Below the pieces are notes generated by a model. The model made no database searches. It had not been told where the DNA came from and saw only the letters and a list, made by a program, of their open reading frames with translations. The translations under genes and the position numbers were made by a program. A stretch of 64,000 bases of DNA, from contig NZ_CP065425.1 in assembly GCF_016772275.1 (NCBI RefSeq), forward strand, positions 2,944,653-3,008,652, read 5' to 3'. Positions 36,785 through 46,383 of the stretch are shown here, one piece after another. Each line of letters opens with the position of its first letter. The first letter of the stretch is position 1. The DNA is from Heyndrickxia vini. Lineage in GTDB: Bacteria > Bacillota > Bacilli > Bacillales > Bacillaceae_C.

Positions 36785-38200
36785 TTATAAATACTTCCTT
36801 TGAACACTACGTCCATCATACGTAAATAACATTTCCTTATTTTCCACAATTGATTCCAAATGGACCGTTCTTCCCCATACTTGATGAAGATACGGCAAGA
36901 CCTTTTCTAAATATTTTAAATCCAATTCAATTCCTTCGAACCAATGTTTTAAATACAATTCCCCATTTTTCATATAATCGCCATCATTTACTGTAATATA
37001 AGGAAATCCCCCATTTACGCGGCTATTTACCAGCTGATCACGGACTTTTTTCCAATCTTTATCAACAATTTTATAATCGCGGCCTTGCTTTTGGAAAAGG
37101 TACATATCTTCACGCATGACCAAATCTTTCGTTAAATAATTCCTAAGAAATGAAATATCCCCTTCAATTTCCCGAACTTCAAACATTTTTTCTCTGCCTG
37201 ATCCTGTTTTTTCTCCCCGTTTGATCATATCTTCTGTCGGATTATTGTATCGCTCCTCAATATCCTCAAAAATTTTCACACCTAAATAATAAGGGTTAAT
37301 TCCTGTTTTGGACGGTTGGACAACACCTGCATTCAATTTAGCAAATTCAATCGCCTCATCGCTCGTTAAATCCATTTCACGAAGAATTCGTTGGTGCCAA
37401 AACGATGCCCAACCTTCATTCATGATTTTCGTTTCCAACTGTGGCCAGAAATATAGCATTTCTTCACGAATCATTGTCATAATATCCCTTTGCCAATCTG
37501 TTAATTCACGGCTGTATTGTTCGATAAACAACATAATATCTTTTTCTGGCTGTGGAGGAAACTTTTTTATTTTTTTCTTTATCTCCGTCTTTTTATCCTT
37601 TTTCTCGTCTAACGACCATAAATCATCATAGGGTGAGGAAACTTTTTTCTCTTCTTCCCATTCATCCTCCTCTTCAAGGGACCAGGTTAGTTTTGGTCTC
37701 ATAAGTGATGGATCAATATGTTCTTCAATCGCAAGTACAGCATCGATAAATTTTTCGACTTCACTTTTTCCGTATTTAATTTCATATGCGCGTATTCGTT
37801 CTGCAGTAGCTGACATACTTTCAACCATATCACGCTTTGTATTTTGAAAGCGTACATTGTTTTTGAAAAAATCACAATGTGCCAAAACGTGTGCAACAAT
37901 TAATTTGTTTTGAATAAGCGAATTTGAATCAAGTAGGAAAGCATAGCATGGATCAGAATTGATAACTAATTCGTAAATTTTACTAAGTCCCAAATCATAA
38001 TGAAGTTTCATTTTAAAAAATTGTTTTCCAAAGCTCCAATGTGAAAATCGAGTGGGCATTCCATAAGCCCCAAACGTATAGATAATATCAGCCGGGCAAA
38101 TTTCGTAACGCATTGGATAAAAATCTAATCCAAATCCTGTAGCAATTTCGGTTATTTCTGATATGGCGTATTCCAAGGCTTTCTGATCTTCATGATTCAT
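36785..38200 (-). CDS. spoVR: SpoVR-family stage V sporulation protein
   Basis: A 471-residue soluble protein of the SpoVR family, needed for normal spore cortex formation in B. subtilis. Recognisable stretches are [20 protein letters not shown] near the start, [20 protein letters not shown] and [20 protein letters not shown]. The length agrees with the family. ATG 38200 is used; a TTG one codon upstream is also possible. In B. subtilis the gene is under sigma-E, but I could not define a promoter here. Confidence 0.92.
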   Translation of the reverse strand: MNHEDQKALEYAISEITEIATGFGLDFYPMRYEICPADIIYTFGAYGMPTRFSHWSFGKQFFKMKLHYDLGLSKIYELVINSDPCYAFLLDSNSLIQNKLIVAHVLAHCDFFKNNVRFQNTKRDMVESMSATAERIRAYEIKYGKSEVEKFIDAVLAIEEHIDPSLMRPKLTWSLEEEDEWEEEKKVSSPYDDLWSLDEKKDKKTEIKKKIKKFPPQPEKDIMLFIEQYSRELTDWQRDIMTMIREEMLYFWPQLETKIMNEGWASFWHQRILREMDLTSDEAIEFAKLNAGVVQPSKTGINPYYLGVKIFEDIEERYNNPTEDMIKRGEKTGSGREKMFEVREIEGDISFLRNYLTKDLVMREDMYLFQKQGRDYKIVDKDWKKVRDQLVNSRVNGGFPYITVNDGDYMKNGELYLKHWFEGIELDLKYLEKVLPYLHQVWGRTVHLESIVENKEMLFTYDGRSVQRKYL

Positions 38201-38324
38201 CAATATCCCCCTTTTCCTCGGACTCCATTATCGATAACAGAGTATACTGTTGGAACAAACCTCTTACAACAATGTATGAAGGATATCGATAAATCATGTA
38301 GTGGAATTCGCAGCATAATTTTAC

Positions 38325-39554
38325 TTAGTTATAAATATCTAACACATCTTCCCAGTCCCTTTTTTCATAATATTCAGGAACTGTATCAATTTGTTTAATA
38401 TAGATTTTAGCCATCTCACCATTCGGCTTTGCCATCCACAAGTCTGTTTTTTTGCGATTAGATCGAAGCCACGTTAATCGATTTGCATTTGTCACGTATA
38501 TTGGATGATAATCCCCATATCCTTTTTTAGGGGAAGTAATCTTTGCTTGCTCATTTTGTTTTGTATCTATTTTGTATAAAGAAGGAAGTGATCTTTTTTG
38601 AGGATTATTCGACCACTTCATCTCTTTCGCTCTGGATACTGTAAGAAGCGATGGATCTTGCCAAGTAAAATCCCAATCGACAAATCCTTTTGGAGTATAC
38701 GAGCTCGATTTTATAGTCGGCAGTATCTTTATATTTAAATGTTTATTTTCAATGGCTATTCTTCCTTCCCCGCCAATATATCCTAAATAATTTTTCTCCG
38801 GTGCCCATTGAAACCAAGACTCATTTAAGATCATATCATCAAGCTTTGTAAAATTCGTTCCATCTGTACGAATAACGCAAAGCATATCATTATCCATTGA
38901 CCAGGAAGCAGTTGGTGTGGCCAAAAAAGCGATCCACATTCCGTTAGCAGACCATTTAAAATGACTTGTTTGAATGGCGAAAAAATCAGAAGATTGTTTA
39001 GGTAGTGTATAGAAATGCTGAATTTTGGCAGGGTTGTTTTTTGCATCTATCGGTATTTTGTATAATTCTACACTTGTCCAACCTGTTGGTAACAAATTCG
39101 ATGTTGAAGAAGCCAAAAATTCCTTTCCGTTTGGAAACCATGAATAATTACCTACACCGGATGCAACATTTTCAAATCCTTTGTTTAGTTTTTCTACATC
39201 GATTGTGTTGATATCGTTAAAAATTTGAAAAGCAATGGTATTTTTATTTGGGGACCATTGATAATTTGACGCCTCGCCTTGGTATAAGCGATATTGTTTT
39301 TTCAAATGAATATTATATGCCCAAAGTTCTTTGCCTTTTTTAAAGGCAATCCACTTTCCATCGGCAGACCATTTTGGTCCGGTTACATTTCCTTCTTTTG
39401 TGATTTGTTGTTCTTTATTTCCTACTTTCAGCCATAAATTTGTGTGTCTTATAAAGGCTACTTTGATTGTTTCTGTTTTTGCGAATAGTGGATCTGTATT
39501 TGTAAAAAGAAAGAAGCCAATCATTATAGCGATTATCCAGTGTTTTCGTTTCAT
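38325..39554 (-). CDS. Secreted TolB-like beta-propeller protein
   Basis: A 409-residue protein with a signal peptide (MKRKHWIIAIMIGFFLFTNT, cleavage near LFA-KTE). The rest has repeated WSADGKWIAF, WSPNKNTIAF, WFPNGKEFLA and WSANGMWIAF modules, about one every 45 residues, like TolB/PD40 six-bladed propellers. No enzyme motif is seen; a binding role at the cell surface is likely. A 13-bp inverted repeat lies directly upstream of its ribosome site. Confidence 0.75.
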   Translation of the reverse strand: MKRKHWIIAIMIGFFLFTNTDPLFAKTETIKVAFIRHTNLWLKVGNKEQQITKEGNVTGPKWSADGKWIAFKKGKELWAYNIHLKKQYRLYQGEASNYQWSPNKNTIAFQIFNDINTIDVEKLNKGFENVASGVGNYSWFPNGKEFLASSTSNLLPTGWTSVELYKIPIDAKNNPAKIQHFYTLPKQSSDFFAIQTSHFKWSANGMWIAFLATPTASWSMDNDMLCVIRTDGTNFTKLDDMILNESWFQWAPEKNYLGYIGGEGRIAIENKHLNIKILPTIKSSSYTPKGFVDWDFTWQDPSLLTVSRAKEMKWSNNPQKRSLPSLYKIDTKQNEQAKITSPKKGYGDYHPIYVTNANRLTWLRSNRKKTDLWMAKPNGEMAKIYIKQIDTVPEYYEKRDWEDVLDIYN

Positions 39555-39563
39555 TTTCTCACC

Positions 39564-39612
39564 TTCCCGACAAAAATTCTTCCATTACTTAGTTTCGCCT
39601 TTTTGTCGGGAA
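39564..39612 (-). repeat. Perfect 13-bp inverted repeat in the leader of the beta-propeller gene
   Basis: TTCCCGACAAAAA (39564-39576) is repeated inverted at 39600-39612, separated by 23 bases. On the minus strand the second arm ends directly at the ribosome site AAGGTGAG. Confidence 0.75.
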
Positions 39613-39643
39613 ATATTTCGGTTTTGTTTTATTGGAATAAGTG

Positions 39644-39780
39644 AACCGTTCCTTTCCGCTACGGGAGCTTACTTTCCGCGGGGAGGAAGTCGAGCCTCCT
39701 CGGCGCTACCGCGCCTGCGGGGTCTCGACTTTTCCTCTATGTCCCGCAGGAGTCAAGCTCCCTCCGCTCCAATCCACTCT
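39644..39780 (-). repeat. Repeat family B, copy 5
   Basis: Read on the plus strand: ACCGTTCCTTTCCGCTACGG, GCTTACTTTCCGCGGGGAGG, AAGTCGAGCCTCCTCGGCGC, GGGTCTCGACTTTTCCTC and CTCCGCTCCAATCCACTCT (the reverse complement of copy 4). Confidence 0.9.
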
Positions 39781-39819
39781 GTGCTTTTTTAAATCTACCA
39801 TTTATTGCTAAAAGTAATT

Positions 39820-40917
39820 TCAAGGATGATGTCCTTTCTCCAATAAATAGTAAATACTTAAAACAATGGTCAGAATGCTTGTTATTACATACAGTGAACC
39901 TATGCCAAGTACATTAATTATCAATCCGAATGTTAATAGGCTAATCACCATTGCACATGTTAAAAGGAATTCATTTTGTCTTAAGATACCTTTTTTTATT
40001 AGTCTTGAAGTATGGATGGTTTCTCCAATTTGTGAGGTAACACCACCAAGTAGGACGCAAAAAACCATCCATAAATGATGTGTAGTAAAGGACATTACGA
40101 ATAATATAATGCTCATACAAAATGTATTGACAATTCGTATCTTCCGTTCAAACAAAAGGAATGTTGAATGAAATTTCATGAGTAAAAAATAGGCAAACGT
40201 GATTCCGGTAAAAAACACGGAATTGAGAATTCCCCACCAAGTTACTTGATTGTGCATGAATAAAAAAAGAATGACTGCCGCCCAGGAGGTTTTAACCATG
40301 ATTTCAATTATATTTATAATATGTATATTTTTACTTTTACATATTTGGTTTTTCCGAAGGAGAATAACCGAATTTTGAGAAGGAATAGTATAAAAAATAA
40401 TTAAGCTAATCATGGATAAAATAATTGCAACGAAAAGGACATTTTCAATATTCCCTCTCAATAATAAAACAGTGCCGATAAACCAACTACTCAAAAGTGT
40501 GAGCGGGTCTAAATATGAATGAAACCCATTCGACTCTAACATATCTTCACGTTTTGGAATGAATGATTGCAGAGTATTTATGTTATGAATAAATAATCCA
40601 TCAAGCGTTGCTATTACAAAGCTAAAAACAAGGAGTGGGAAGATCGTTATCCATTGGTTTATAACAAAAACAAAAAAAAGAATGAATACAATAATTTTTG
40701 TGCTCTGAAAAGCGAACATGTAATTATTCGCTAATTTTAATCCAAAACTATTCCCAAAATATTTACCCAATAGAACAAGACAACTAATAAATACCAAAAA
40801 TAAAGGTGAATGTGTAAGTCCGAAAACGATAGAAATTAAAGAAATAAGGTAGAAAACCTCTGCATGCTTAATTAGAATTTTGGCCAGCCATAACATTCGA
40901 AAAACTTTAGTTTTCAT
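39820..40917 (-). CDS. Multi-spanning membrane protein, possible degenerate MFS transporter
   Basis: A 365-residue protein made almost entirely of hydrophobic segments, about 10-12 helices with short basic loops. The order and lengths suggest an MFS-like fold, but no motif A or other diagnostic residue is clear. ATG 40917 is used because GGAGG lies seven bases upstream; a longer start adds 13 residues that overlap this site. I do not recognise a family. It is a single-gene unit with high AT content. Confidence 0.6.
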   Translation of the reverse strand: MKTKVFRMLWLAKILIKHAEVFYLISLISIVFGLTHSPLFLVFISCLVLLGKYFGNSFGLKLANNYMFAFQSTKIIVFILFFVFVINQWITIFPLLVFSFVIATLDGLFIHNINTLQSFIPKREDMLESNGFHSYLDPLTLLSSWFIGTVLLLRGNIENVLFVAIILSMISLIIFYTIPSQNSVILLRKNQICKSKNIHIINIIEIMVKTSWAAVILFLFMHNQVTWWGILNSVFFTGITFAYFLLMKFHSTFLLFERKIRIVNTFCMSIILFVMSFTTHHLWMVFCVLLGGVTSQIGETIHTSRLIKKGILRQNEFLLTCAMVISLLTFGLIINVLGIGSLYVITSILTIVLSIYYLLEKGHHP

Positions 40918-41146
40918 CCCTTTTCCTCCAAAGTTTTGTTTCACTTCCTTCTTCATTTTACCTAACTATTCATACTATTCCTAGAATGATTATAATTAGT
41001 GACTATCCATGTCAAAATAAAACAACCATGTAGAATCAGCATCACCAAGTTTTTCAGCAACAAAAAATAGTAGTGATGCATATACTAATAACAACTCCTT
41101 AAAAGTGTTAAGTTATCCAGTTGATTGATAAAGGAGGAGGTTTGTT

Positions 41147-41410
41147 TTGAATAGTGTTGACTATGATCGTGCCCTTTACTATACCCATCGATCACAATGG
41201 GATAATTTATTGATTTTGATGGTACGAACAAAGGACGATATGCTTTCCAAGAGAATCGAGCATCTACTTCATGCGTATCATTTTTCGCACGATTACACAG
41301 TAATTGAACGTAACCTATATTCCCTGCTCCGCTATATTGATCACGCACATGAAATGAATGTATCAAATGATGTAATAAGCGCCGAAGCCGTTCATTATAC
41401 AAAGGTATAA
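41147..41410 (+). CDS. yhdB: YhdB-family protein
   Basis: An 87-residue soluble protein. The segment DYDRALYYTHRSQWDNLLIL followed by MVRTKDD resembles B. subtilis YhdB, as I recall it, in both sequence and size. The function is unknown. The start is TTG at 41147 after GGAGGAGG. A terminator follows the stop by about 17 bases, so it is a separate unit. Confidence 0.6.
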   Translation: MNSVDYDRALYYTHRSQWDNLLILMVRTKDDMLSKRIEHLLHAYHFSHDYTVIERNLYSLLRYIDHAHEMNVSNDVISAEAVHYTKV

Positions 41411-41426
41411 AAGAGAAAGATCGACA

Positions 41427-41459
41427 AAAGCGGCTTTTTCCACTTGGAAAAGCCGCTTT
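41427..41459 (+). terminator. Terminator of yhdB
   Basis: AAAGCGGCTTTTTCC pairs with GGAAAAGCCGCTTT around a short loop; the 3' side is T-rich. Confidence 0.8.
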
Positions 41460-41566
41460 ACATTTTACATTTCCTATAAATAAATAATATACTTTCTTTA
41501 AGAAATAATCGGTTAATCGATTATTTCAATTAGTACGAAATCAGAATTTAGTTAAGGAGTAACATT

Positions 41567-41986
41567 ATGCAAAACAAATATATGCTTTGGAATTTTGCTT
41601 GGATTGTTTCAATTATTGCGATGTTAGGCAGTCTTTACTTTTCTGAGATAAGGCATTTCGTTCCTTGCGAACTATGCTGGTTCCAGCGAATTCTCATGTA
41701 TCCTTTAACATTAATTATCGGAGTGTCTATCTTCAGAAAAGAATACCAGCTCTCACTTTACACTGCCATCTTATCAGGAATTGGAATTCTGACATCACTT
41801 TATCATTATTCCATTCAAAAAATTCCTTTTTTCAGTAGCCATGCACCTTCATGCGGACAAATATCCTGTACAGGTGAGTATATAAATTGGCTGGGCTTTA
41901 TTACTATTCCTTTTTTAGCACTTATTGCATTTGTTTTAATCTTTTTATCCAGTATTATTGTTTATCGAGAATTCAATAAAAAATAA
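41567..41986 (+). CDS. bdbC: BdbC-type thiol-disulfide oxidoreductase (DsbB-like)
   Basis: A 139-residue membrane protein with four helices, the DsbB/BdbC family that passes electrons from secreted oxidoreductases to quinone. The first redox pair is CELC (Cys34, Cys37), followed by WFQRI. The second pair is in CGQISCTGEY in the loop after helix 3. No bdbD partner is adjacent. AAGGAGT precedes the ATG. Confidence 0.93.
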   Translation: MQNKYMLWNFAWIVSIIAMLGSLYFSEIRHFVPCELCWFQRILMYPLTLIIGVSIFRKEYQLSLYTAILSGIGILTSLYHYSIQKIPFFSSHAPSCGQISCTGEYINWLGFITIPFLALIAFVLIFLSSIIVYREFNKK

Positions 41987-41990
41987 GATA

Positions 41991-42046
41991 AAAGCGCGGA
42001 AAAGAACGGTTCATTTTATATTAATATTTCGTTTGCCGCGCTTTTA
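41991..42046. terminator. Shared hairpin at the 3' ends of bdbC and yhcU
   Basis: AAAGCGCGG and CCGCGCTTTT pair across about 37 bases. It includes the last codons of yhcU on the opposite strand. Confidence 0.6.
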
Positions 42047-42423
42047 TAAATGCTAAAAGATTCCGTAGATGTTTTATTACTGGAATTAAATTGAGAATAA
42101 AAAAATGGGAAGGAAATTGTAAATTTATCTAAAATTTGTACATTATGATTAAATAAGTCTTCATATCGCTTATTAATTGGTTTATGAATTTTTTGTTCTA
42201 AAATGACGATTATAGTCTGCAAACTGGCTACCACTTGGTATGCATCCTTCAATGTCCCGAATTTTTCAAAATGGTGCTTCTCTATTTTTAATATACCAAT
42301 GTTTTTAAATTCGGCAATCTCATCATCATCATAATAATATGGAAAGATATCACTATAAAAATAGGTAACCAATTCTTTTATTTTTTCCTCTTGCTCCTTT
42401 GTTGATGCGAATAAAACCTTCAC
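42016..42423 (-). CDS. yhcU: YhcU-family protein (DUF5365)
   Basis: A 135-residue soluble protein beginning MKVLFASTKEQEEKIKELV with Tyr/Asp-rich FPYYYDDDEIAEF. Size and sequence agree with B. subtilis YhcU, and its divergent neighbour is a YhcT-type pseudouridine synthase, as in that genome. Function unknown. The start is GTG at 42423. Confidence 0.65.
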   Translation of the reverse strand: MKVLFASTKEQEEKIKELVTYFYSDIFPYYYDDDEIAEFKNIGILKIEKHHFEKFGTLKDAYQVVASLQTIIVILEQKIHKPINKRYEDLFNHNVQILDKFTISFPFFYSQFNSSNKTSTESFSIYKSAANEILI

Positions 42424-42540
42424 TAGTGACCCACCCTTGTATTTGTATTACACATTGATCCCTTGTTATATTTAAATAAAGAATAACATATAAAAACAGT
42501 AAAAAAGCGTGGTAATTATGACCATGTGAAAGGATAAATT

Positions 42541-43446
42541 ATGCAGACAAATCAATCAGGAAAATGGTTTCAATTACATATCCCACACAATTGGAATAAT
42601 TTCACCATTGATAACATTTTAAAAGAGGAATGGAAAGTTCCAAAAAAACTGCTTCATGAAATTCGAATGGATAAAGGGGTACGTCTTAATGGAGAATATG
42701 TAAACTGGAACACCGCCTTAAAAACTAATGACCTATTTGAGATCGCTATTTATCAAGATGAGGATTATGGTGTGGTCCCACAAGATTTATCAATTGAAGT
42801 ACTTTATGAAGATGACCATCTAATAATTGTCAATAAGCCTGCTGGAATTGATACACATCCAAATATTGATGGACAAAAAGGTACTTTAGCAAACGGTGTA
42901 GCCTATTATTTCCAAGAAAAAAATGAGTGTCACCGTGTTCGTCATATTCATCGCTTGGATCGTGATACCTCGGGCGCAATACTATTTGCAAAGCATTCTT
43001 TGAGTCATGCTATTTTAGATCGATTACTTAATGAAAGAAAAATAAAGAGAACCTATTATGCACTAGTTCAAGGGCTCATCAAAAAGCCTTCTTTTGTTAT
43101 TGATAATCCAATTGGTCGTGATCGGCACCATTCAACGAGAAGAAGAGTGTCAACATCCGGTCAAACCGCTATAACAAGAGTAACTGTTTTAAATGTCTTT
43201 CCTAAGGAAAAATATAGTCTTATTGAATGTTCCCTAGATACAGGCAGAACTCATCAAATTCGAGTTCATTTAAGCTCTATTGGACATCCACTTGTTGGTG
43301 ACACGCTTTATGGAGGAAAACCGGTTTTTAACAGACAAGCCTTGCATGCTAGGAAATTAGCCTTTGTCCACCCATTTCTAGGAAAAAAGGTGGAATGCAT
43401 CGCACCTTTTAATGATGAATCTTCTATTTTTGAAAAGTTTACATAA
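42541..43446 (+). CDS. yhcT: RluA/RluD-family pseudouridine synthase (YhcT-like)
   Basis: A 301-residue enzyme isomerising uridine to pseudouridine in rRNA or tRNA. An N-terminal S4-like segment (residues 15-65) precedes the catalytic domain with VNKPAGIDTHP, RHIHRLDRDTSGAILFAKH (catalytic Asp) and the C-terminal LDTGRTHQIRVHLSSIGHPL. AAAGGATAA precedes the ATG. The RNA target cannot be read from the sequence. Confidence 0.92.
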   Translation: MQTNQSGKWFQLHIPHNWNNFTIDNILKEEWKVPKKLLHEIRMDKGVRLNGEYVNWNTALKTNDLFEIAIYQDEDYGVVPQDLSIEVLYEDDHLIIVNKPAGIDTHPNIDGQKGTLANGVAYYFQEKNECHRVRHIHRLDRDTSGAILFAKHSLSHAILDRLLNERKIKRTYYALVQGLIKKPSFVIDNPIGRDRHHSTRRRVSTSGQTAITRVTVLNVFPKEKYSLIECSLDTGRTHQIRVHLSSIGHPLVGDTLYGGKPVFNRQALHARKLAFVHPFLGKKVECIAPFNDESSIFEKFT

Positions 43447-43556
43447 TGTTTTTCACATTTGAACATTCGTGCATTGTATCGATAAATATCGTATAATTAA
43501 TCTAACCTTTTTAAATTTTCAATCTTTTGGTTCGTATACATAAAGGAGAGATGCGC

Positions 43557-43871
43557 ATGAATACACTTTTTATTGCTGGACATGCCAAACTACCCGCTGG
43601 GATGGCTGCGAAGAGTATATACGAAACATTAACGATTACTGCGGAAATTGATCGGAAATACGGGGTAATCGTTGAAGCTACCTGTACACTTGCCACGTCT
43701 CATGGGCGCGATTTCATCGCCCATTTGTTAAAAGGTTATAGCCTAATGGATGGGATTGAGGCACCCCTTCACGAATTAAAAAGCTGTTATTTTGGAAAAG
43801 CTTATAATGCATTATCTTCTGCATTAAAAGATTTACATAAACAATATTCAATTATGTCGGAAAAAAAATAG
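43557..43871 (+). CDS. DUF3870-family small protein
   Basis: A 104-residue soluble protein. The N-terminus NTLFIAGHAKLPAGMAAKSI and the segment IVEATCTLATSHGRDFIAHL match the DUF3870 family, often next to CoA-ligase or acyl-CoA genes. Here the convergent neighbours are an acyl-CoA dehydrogenase and a CoA-transferase. ATG 43557 is favoured because AAAGGAGAG ends about six bases before it. Confidence 0.75.
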   Translation: MNTLFIAGHAKLPAGMAAKSIYETLTITAEIDRKYGVIVEATCTLATSHGRDFIAHLLKGYSLMDGIEAPLHELKSCYFGKAYNALSSALKDLHKQYSIMSEKK

Positions 43872-43892
43872 AGAAGACTACAATGTCTTCTC
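43870..43892. terminator. Hairpin between the DUF3870 and acyl-CoA dehydrogenase genes
   Basis: AGAGAAGAC and GTCTTCTCT form a perfect stem with a short loop between convergent genes. Confidence 0.65.
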
Positions 43893-43910
43893 TATTCTTT
43901 ATCGATCATT

Positions 43911-45122
43911 TTAAACTGGAAGATTTGAATCTACCTGAAACGGCCAGGATGGAAGCATTTCATTTAATGGTTTATCCGTTCGGTATCCCAATACATATTC
44001 GGCTTGCATAATTGTATGGATTTCACGGGTTCCTTCATAAATAACTGGAGCCTTTGAATTTCTTAAATATCGTGCGACTGGGTATTCATCCGAATAACCA
44101 TATGCACCATGAATTTGTACAGCATCATCTGCCGCCTTATTAGCAAAATCACATGCTTGCCATTTTGCTAAGGATGTTTCCCTAGTATTCCTTACACCTT
44201 TATTTTTCAATTCCCCTGCTTTAAAAACAAGAAGCCTGCTCATTTGTAATCCCGCTTCCATATTTGCAATCATTTGTTGGACGAGTTGATGTTTTCCAAT
44301 CTCTTTTCCAAAGGTTTTTCGTTCGTGGCAATATTTCACACTTGCTTCCAGCGAAGCCATAATTAAACCACATGCTCCTGCTGCCACTGTAAATCTACCA
44401 TTGTCTAATGCAGACATCGCAATTTTGAATCCTTCACCCTCTTTACCAAGAAGATTTTCCTTTGGCACCTTTACTTGATCAAAAAAGATTTCTCCCGTGT
44501 TTCCTGCGCGAATTCCTAATTTATTTTTGATTGCCTTTGAGGAGAAGCCCGGCATCGTTCTTTCTACGATAAATGCCGAAATGCCATGATGCTTTTTACT
44601 TTTATCCGTGTATGCAAAAACTAAAAAATGATCGGCCACATCACATAAAGAAATCCATGTTTTTTGTCCATTTAAAATATAATGATCTCCATCTTTCACA
44701 GCGGTTGTACTTAATGCCGCTACATCAGAGCCTGCACCTGGTTCAGTTAATCCAAAAGCTCCTACTTTTGTTCCCTTCGCTTGAGGAGTTAAGTATTTTT
44801 GTTTCTGTTCCTCCGTTCCCCATTGCAATAATGTTAAACTATTGAGACCAGTATGGACAGATACAGCCGTACGATAAGCCGTATCCCCTCTCTCTAATTC
44901 TTCACAAACGATAGCTAAGGAATTATAGTCCATTCCACTTCCACCATAGCTTTCTGGTATACAAACTCCCATTAACCCTAACTCTGCCAGTCGTTTCATA
45001 ATATGAGGCTGAAAAAGTCCCTCAGAATCCCATTCACCAATAAACGGCACAATTTCTTTATCTACAAAATTCCTTACTGTGGATCGTAACATCACTTGTT
45101 CTTCAGAATAGTCGAAATTCAT
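43911..45122 (-). CDS. Acyl-CoA dehydrogenase (possibly glutaryl-CoA-type)
   Basis: A 403-residue FAD enzyme oxidising acyl-CoA. It shows FGLTEPGAGSDVAAL and YILNGQKTWISL of the FAD site, the signature QIHGAYGYSDEYPVARYLRN, and the late catalytic Glu motif VIYEGTREIHTIMQAEYVLG. The spacing of the last motif and the partnership with a class III CoA-transferase suggest glutarate or a similar dicarboxylate, but a short-chain enzyme is also possible. The gene follows the transferase by 11 bases, so the pair is one operon. Confidence 0.88.
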   Translation of the reverse strand: MNFDYSEEQVMLRSTVRNFVDKEIVPFIGEWDSEGLFQPHIMKRLAELGLMGVCIPESYGGSGMDYNSLAIVCEELERGDTAYRTAVSVHTGLNSLTLLQWGTEEQKQKYLTPQAKGTKVGAFGLTEPGAGSDVAALSTTAVKDGDHYILNGQKTWISLCDVADHFLVFAYTDKSKKHHGISAFIVERTMPGFSSKAIKNKLGIRAGNTGEIFFDQVKVPKENLLGKEGEGFKIAMSALDNGRFTVAAGACGLIMASLEASVKYCHERKTFGKEIGKHQLVQQMIANMEAGLQMSRLLVFKAGELKNKGVRNTRETSLAKWQACDFANKAADDAVQIHGAYGYSDEYPVARYLRNSKAPVIYEGTREIHTIMQAEYVLGYRTDKPLNEMLPSWPFQVDSNLPV

Positions 45123-45133
45123 TTTCTACACTC

Positions 45134-46321
45134 CTATACGATATGATTGTTTTTTAATTCACTAATTTCCTCATTTGAATATCCAATTGAATGGAGAATT
45201 TCATGTGTATGCTCGCCAGCAATTGGCGGATGATGCTTTATTTGAATTGGTGTTTTTGAAAGTTTTAGCGGACTTCCAACAAGTTTAATCATTCCTGCGG
45301 AAGGATGCTCCTTTTCCACAACCATTTCTCTTGCTAACACTTGTTCATTTTGAAAAACCTGCTCAAGATTATTAATTGGTCCCGATGGAATTCCATTTTC
45401 GTCACACAAGGCTTGCCAATATTCCGTCGGCTTCTCACTTAACACTTGCTGTAATATTGGAACTAATTGTTTCCTATTCTCGACCCGTTTTGAATTACTT
45501 GAAAATAACGGATCCTTTGATAAACCGTCTTTACCAATCAATTTGACAAATTTTTCAAATTGGCGGTCATTCCCAACTGCAACAACCATTTTTCCATTTG
45601 CTGTATCGAATGTTTGATATGGAACAATGTTGGCATGGGAGTTTCCTAGTAATCCTGGGATTTTTTCCGACATTAAATAATTGCTTGCAATATTTACAAG
45701 TGAGCTCACTCCGGCATCAAACAAGGAAATATCTAATTTTTGCCCAGTTCCGGATGTTTTTCTTTCAAGCAATGCCGCTTGAATCCCGATACATGCATAT
45801 AATCCCGTTAATATATCAGTAATTGCGACTCCGACTTTTTGTGGTCCCGAATCCGATTCCCCGGTAATACTCATTAACCCGCACATCGCTTGAATGATAA
45901 AATCATATCCAGCTAAATCCTTATATGGACCTGTTTCACCGAATCCTGTAATAGAACAATAGACAAGTTCGCTATTTATCGTTGATAGATTTTCAAAATC
46001 CAAACCTAAGCGCTCCATTGTACCTGTTTTAAAATTATGGATAAGTACATCACAATCTTTGACTAATTTCTTGATAATTTCTTTGCCTTTTTCAGATTTT
46101 AAATCTACGGTCAAACTTTTTTTATTGCGATTTGCACACAGATAGTAGGCACTTACTCCATTTTTAAATGGCGGACCCCAATTTCTTGTATCATCACTGC
46201 CATTTGGAGCTTCAATTTTAATCACTTCAGCACCTAAATCTCCTAATACCATTGTACATAACGGTCCGGCTAAGACTCTCGTAAGATCGAGTACCTTTAT
46301 TCCATTTAATGTTTCAACCAG
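45134..46321 (-). CDS. Class III (CaiB/BaiF) CoA-transferase with non-canonical start
   Basis: A 395-residue CoA-transferase. The core has MVLGDLGAEVIKIEAPNGSD, NRNKKSLTVDLKSEKG, and the catalytic Asp region SLFDAGVSSLVN. In-frame translation upstream of the ATG at 46252 gives the expected first strand ETLNGIKVLDLTRVLAGP. There is no ATG, GTG or TTG in that stretch, and a TAG lies at 46337-46339. The only plausible starts are CTG (46321, with AAAGGAGGG at good distance) or ATT (46327). It is coupled to the acyl-CoA dehydrogenase. Confidence 0.85.
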   Translation of the reverse strand: MVETLNGIKVLDLTRVLAGPLCTMVLGDLGAEVIKIEAPNGSDDTRNWGPPFKNGVSAYYLCANRNKKSLTVDLKSEKGKEIIKKLVKDCDVLIHNFKTGTMERLGLDFENLSTINSELVYCSITGFGETGPYKDLAGYDFIIQAMCGLMSITGESDSGPQKVGVAITDILTGLYACIGIQAALLERKTSGTGQKLDISLFDAGVSSLVNIASNYLMSEKIPGLLGNSHANIVPYQTFDTANGKMVVAVGNDRQFEKFVKLIGKDGLSKDPLFSSNSKRVENRKQLVPILQQVLSEKPTEYWQALCDENGIPSGPINNLEQVFQNEQVLAREMVVEKEHPSAGMIKLVGSPLKLSKTPIQIKHHPPIAGEHTHEILHSIGYSNEEISELKNNHIV

Positions 46322-46383
46322 ACTAATCCCTCCTTTCTAAAGGCAGATTGCTAAAGTTTGTTTTTATTGGGATTTAACAATAA

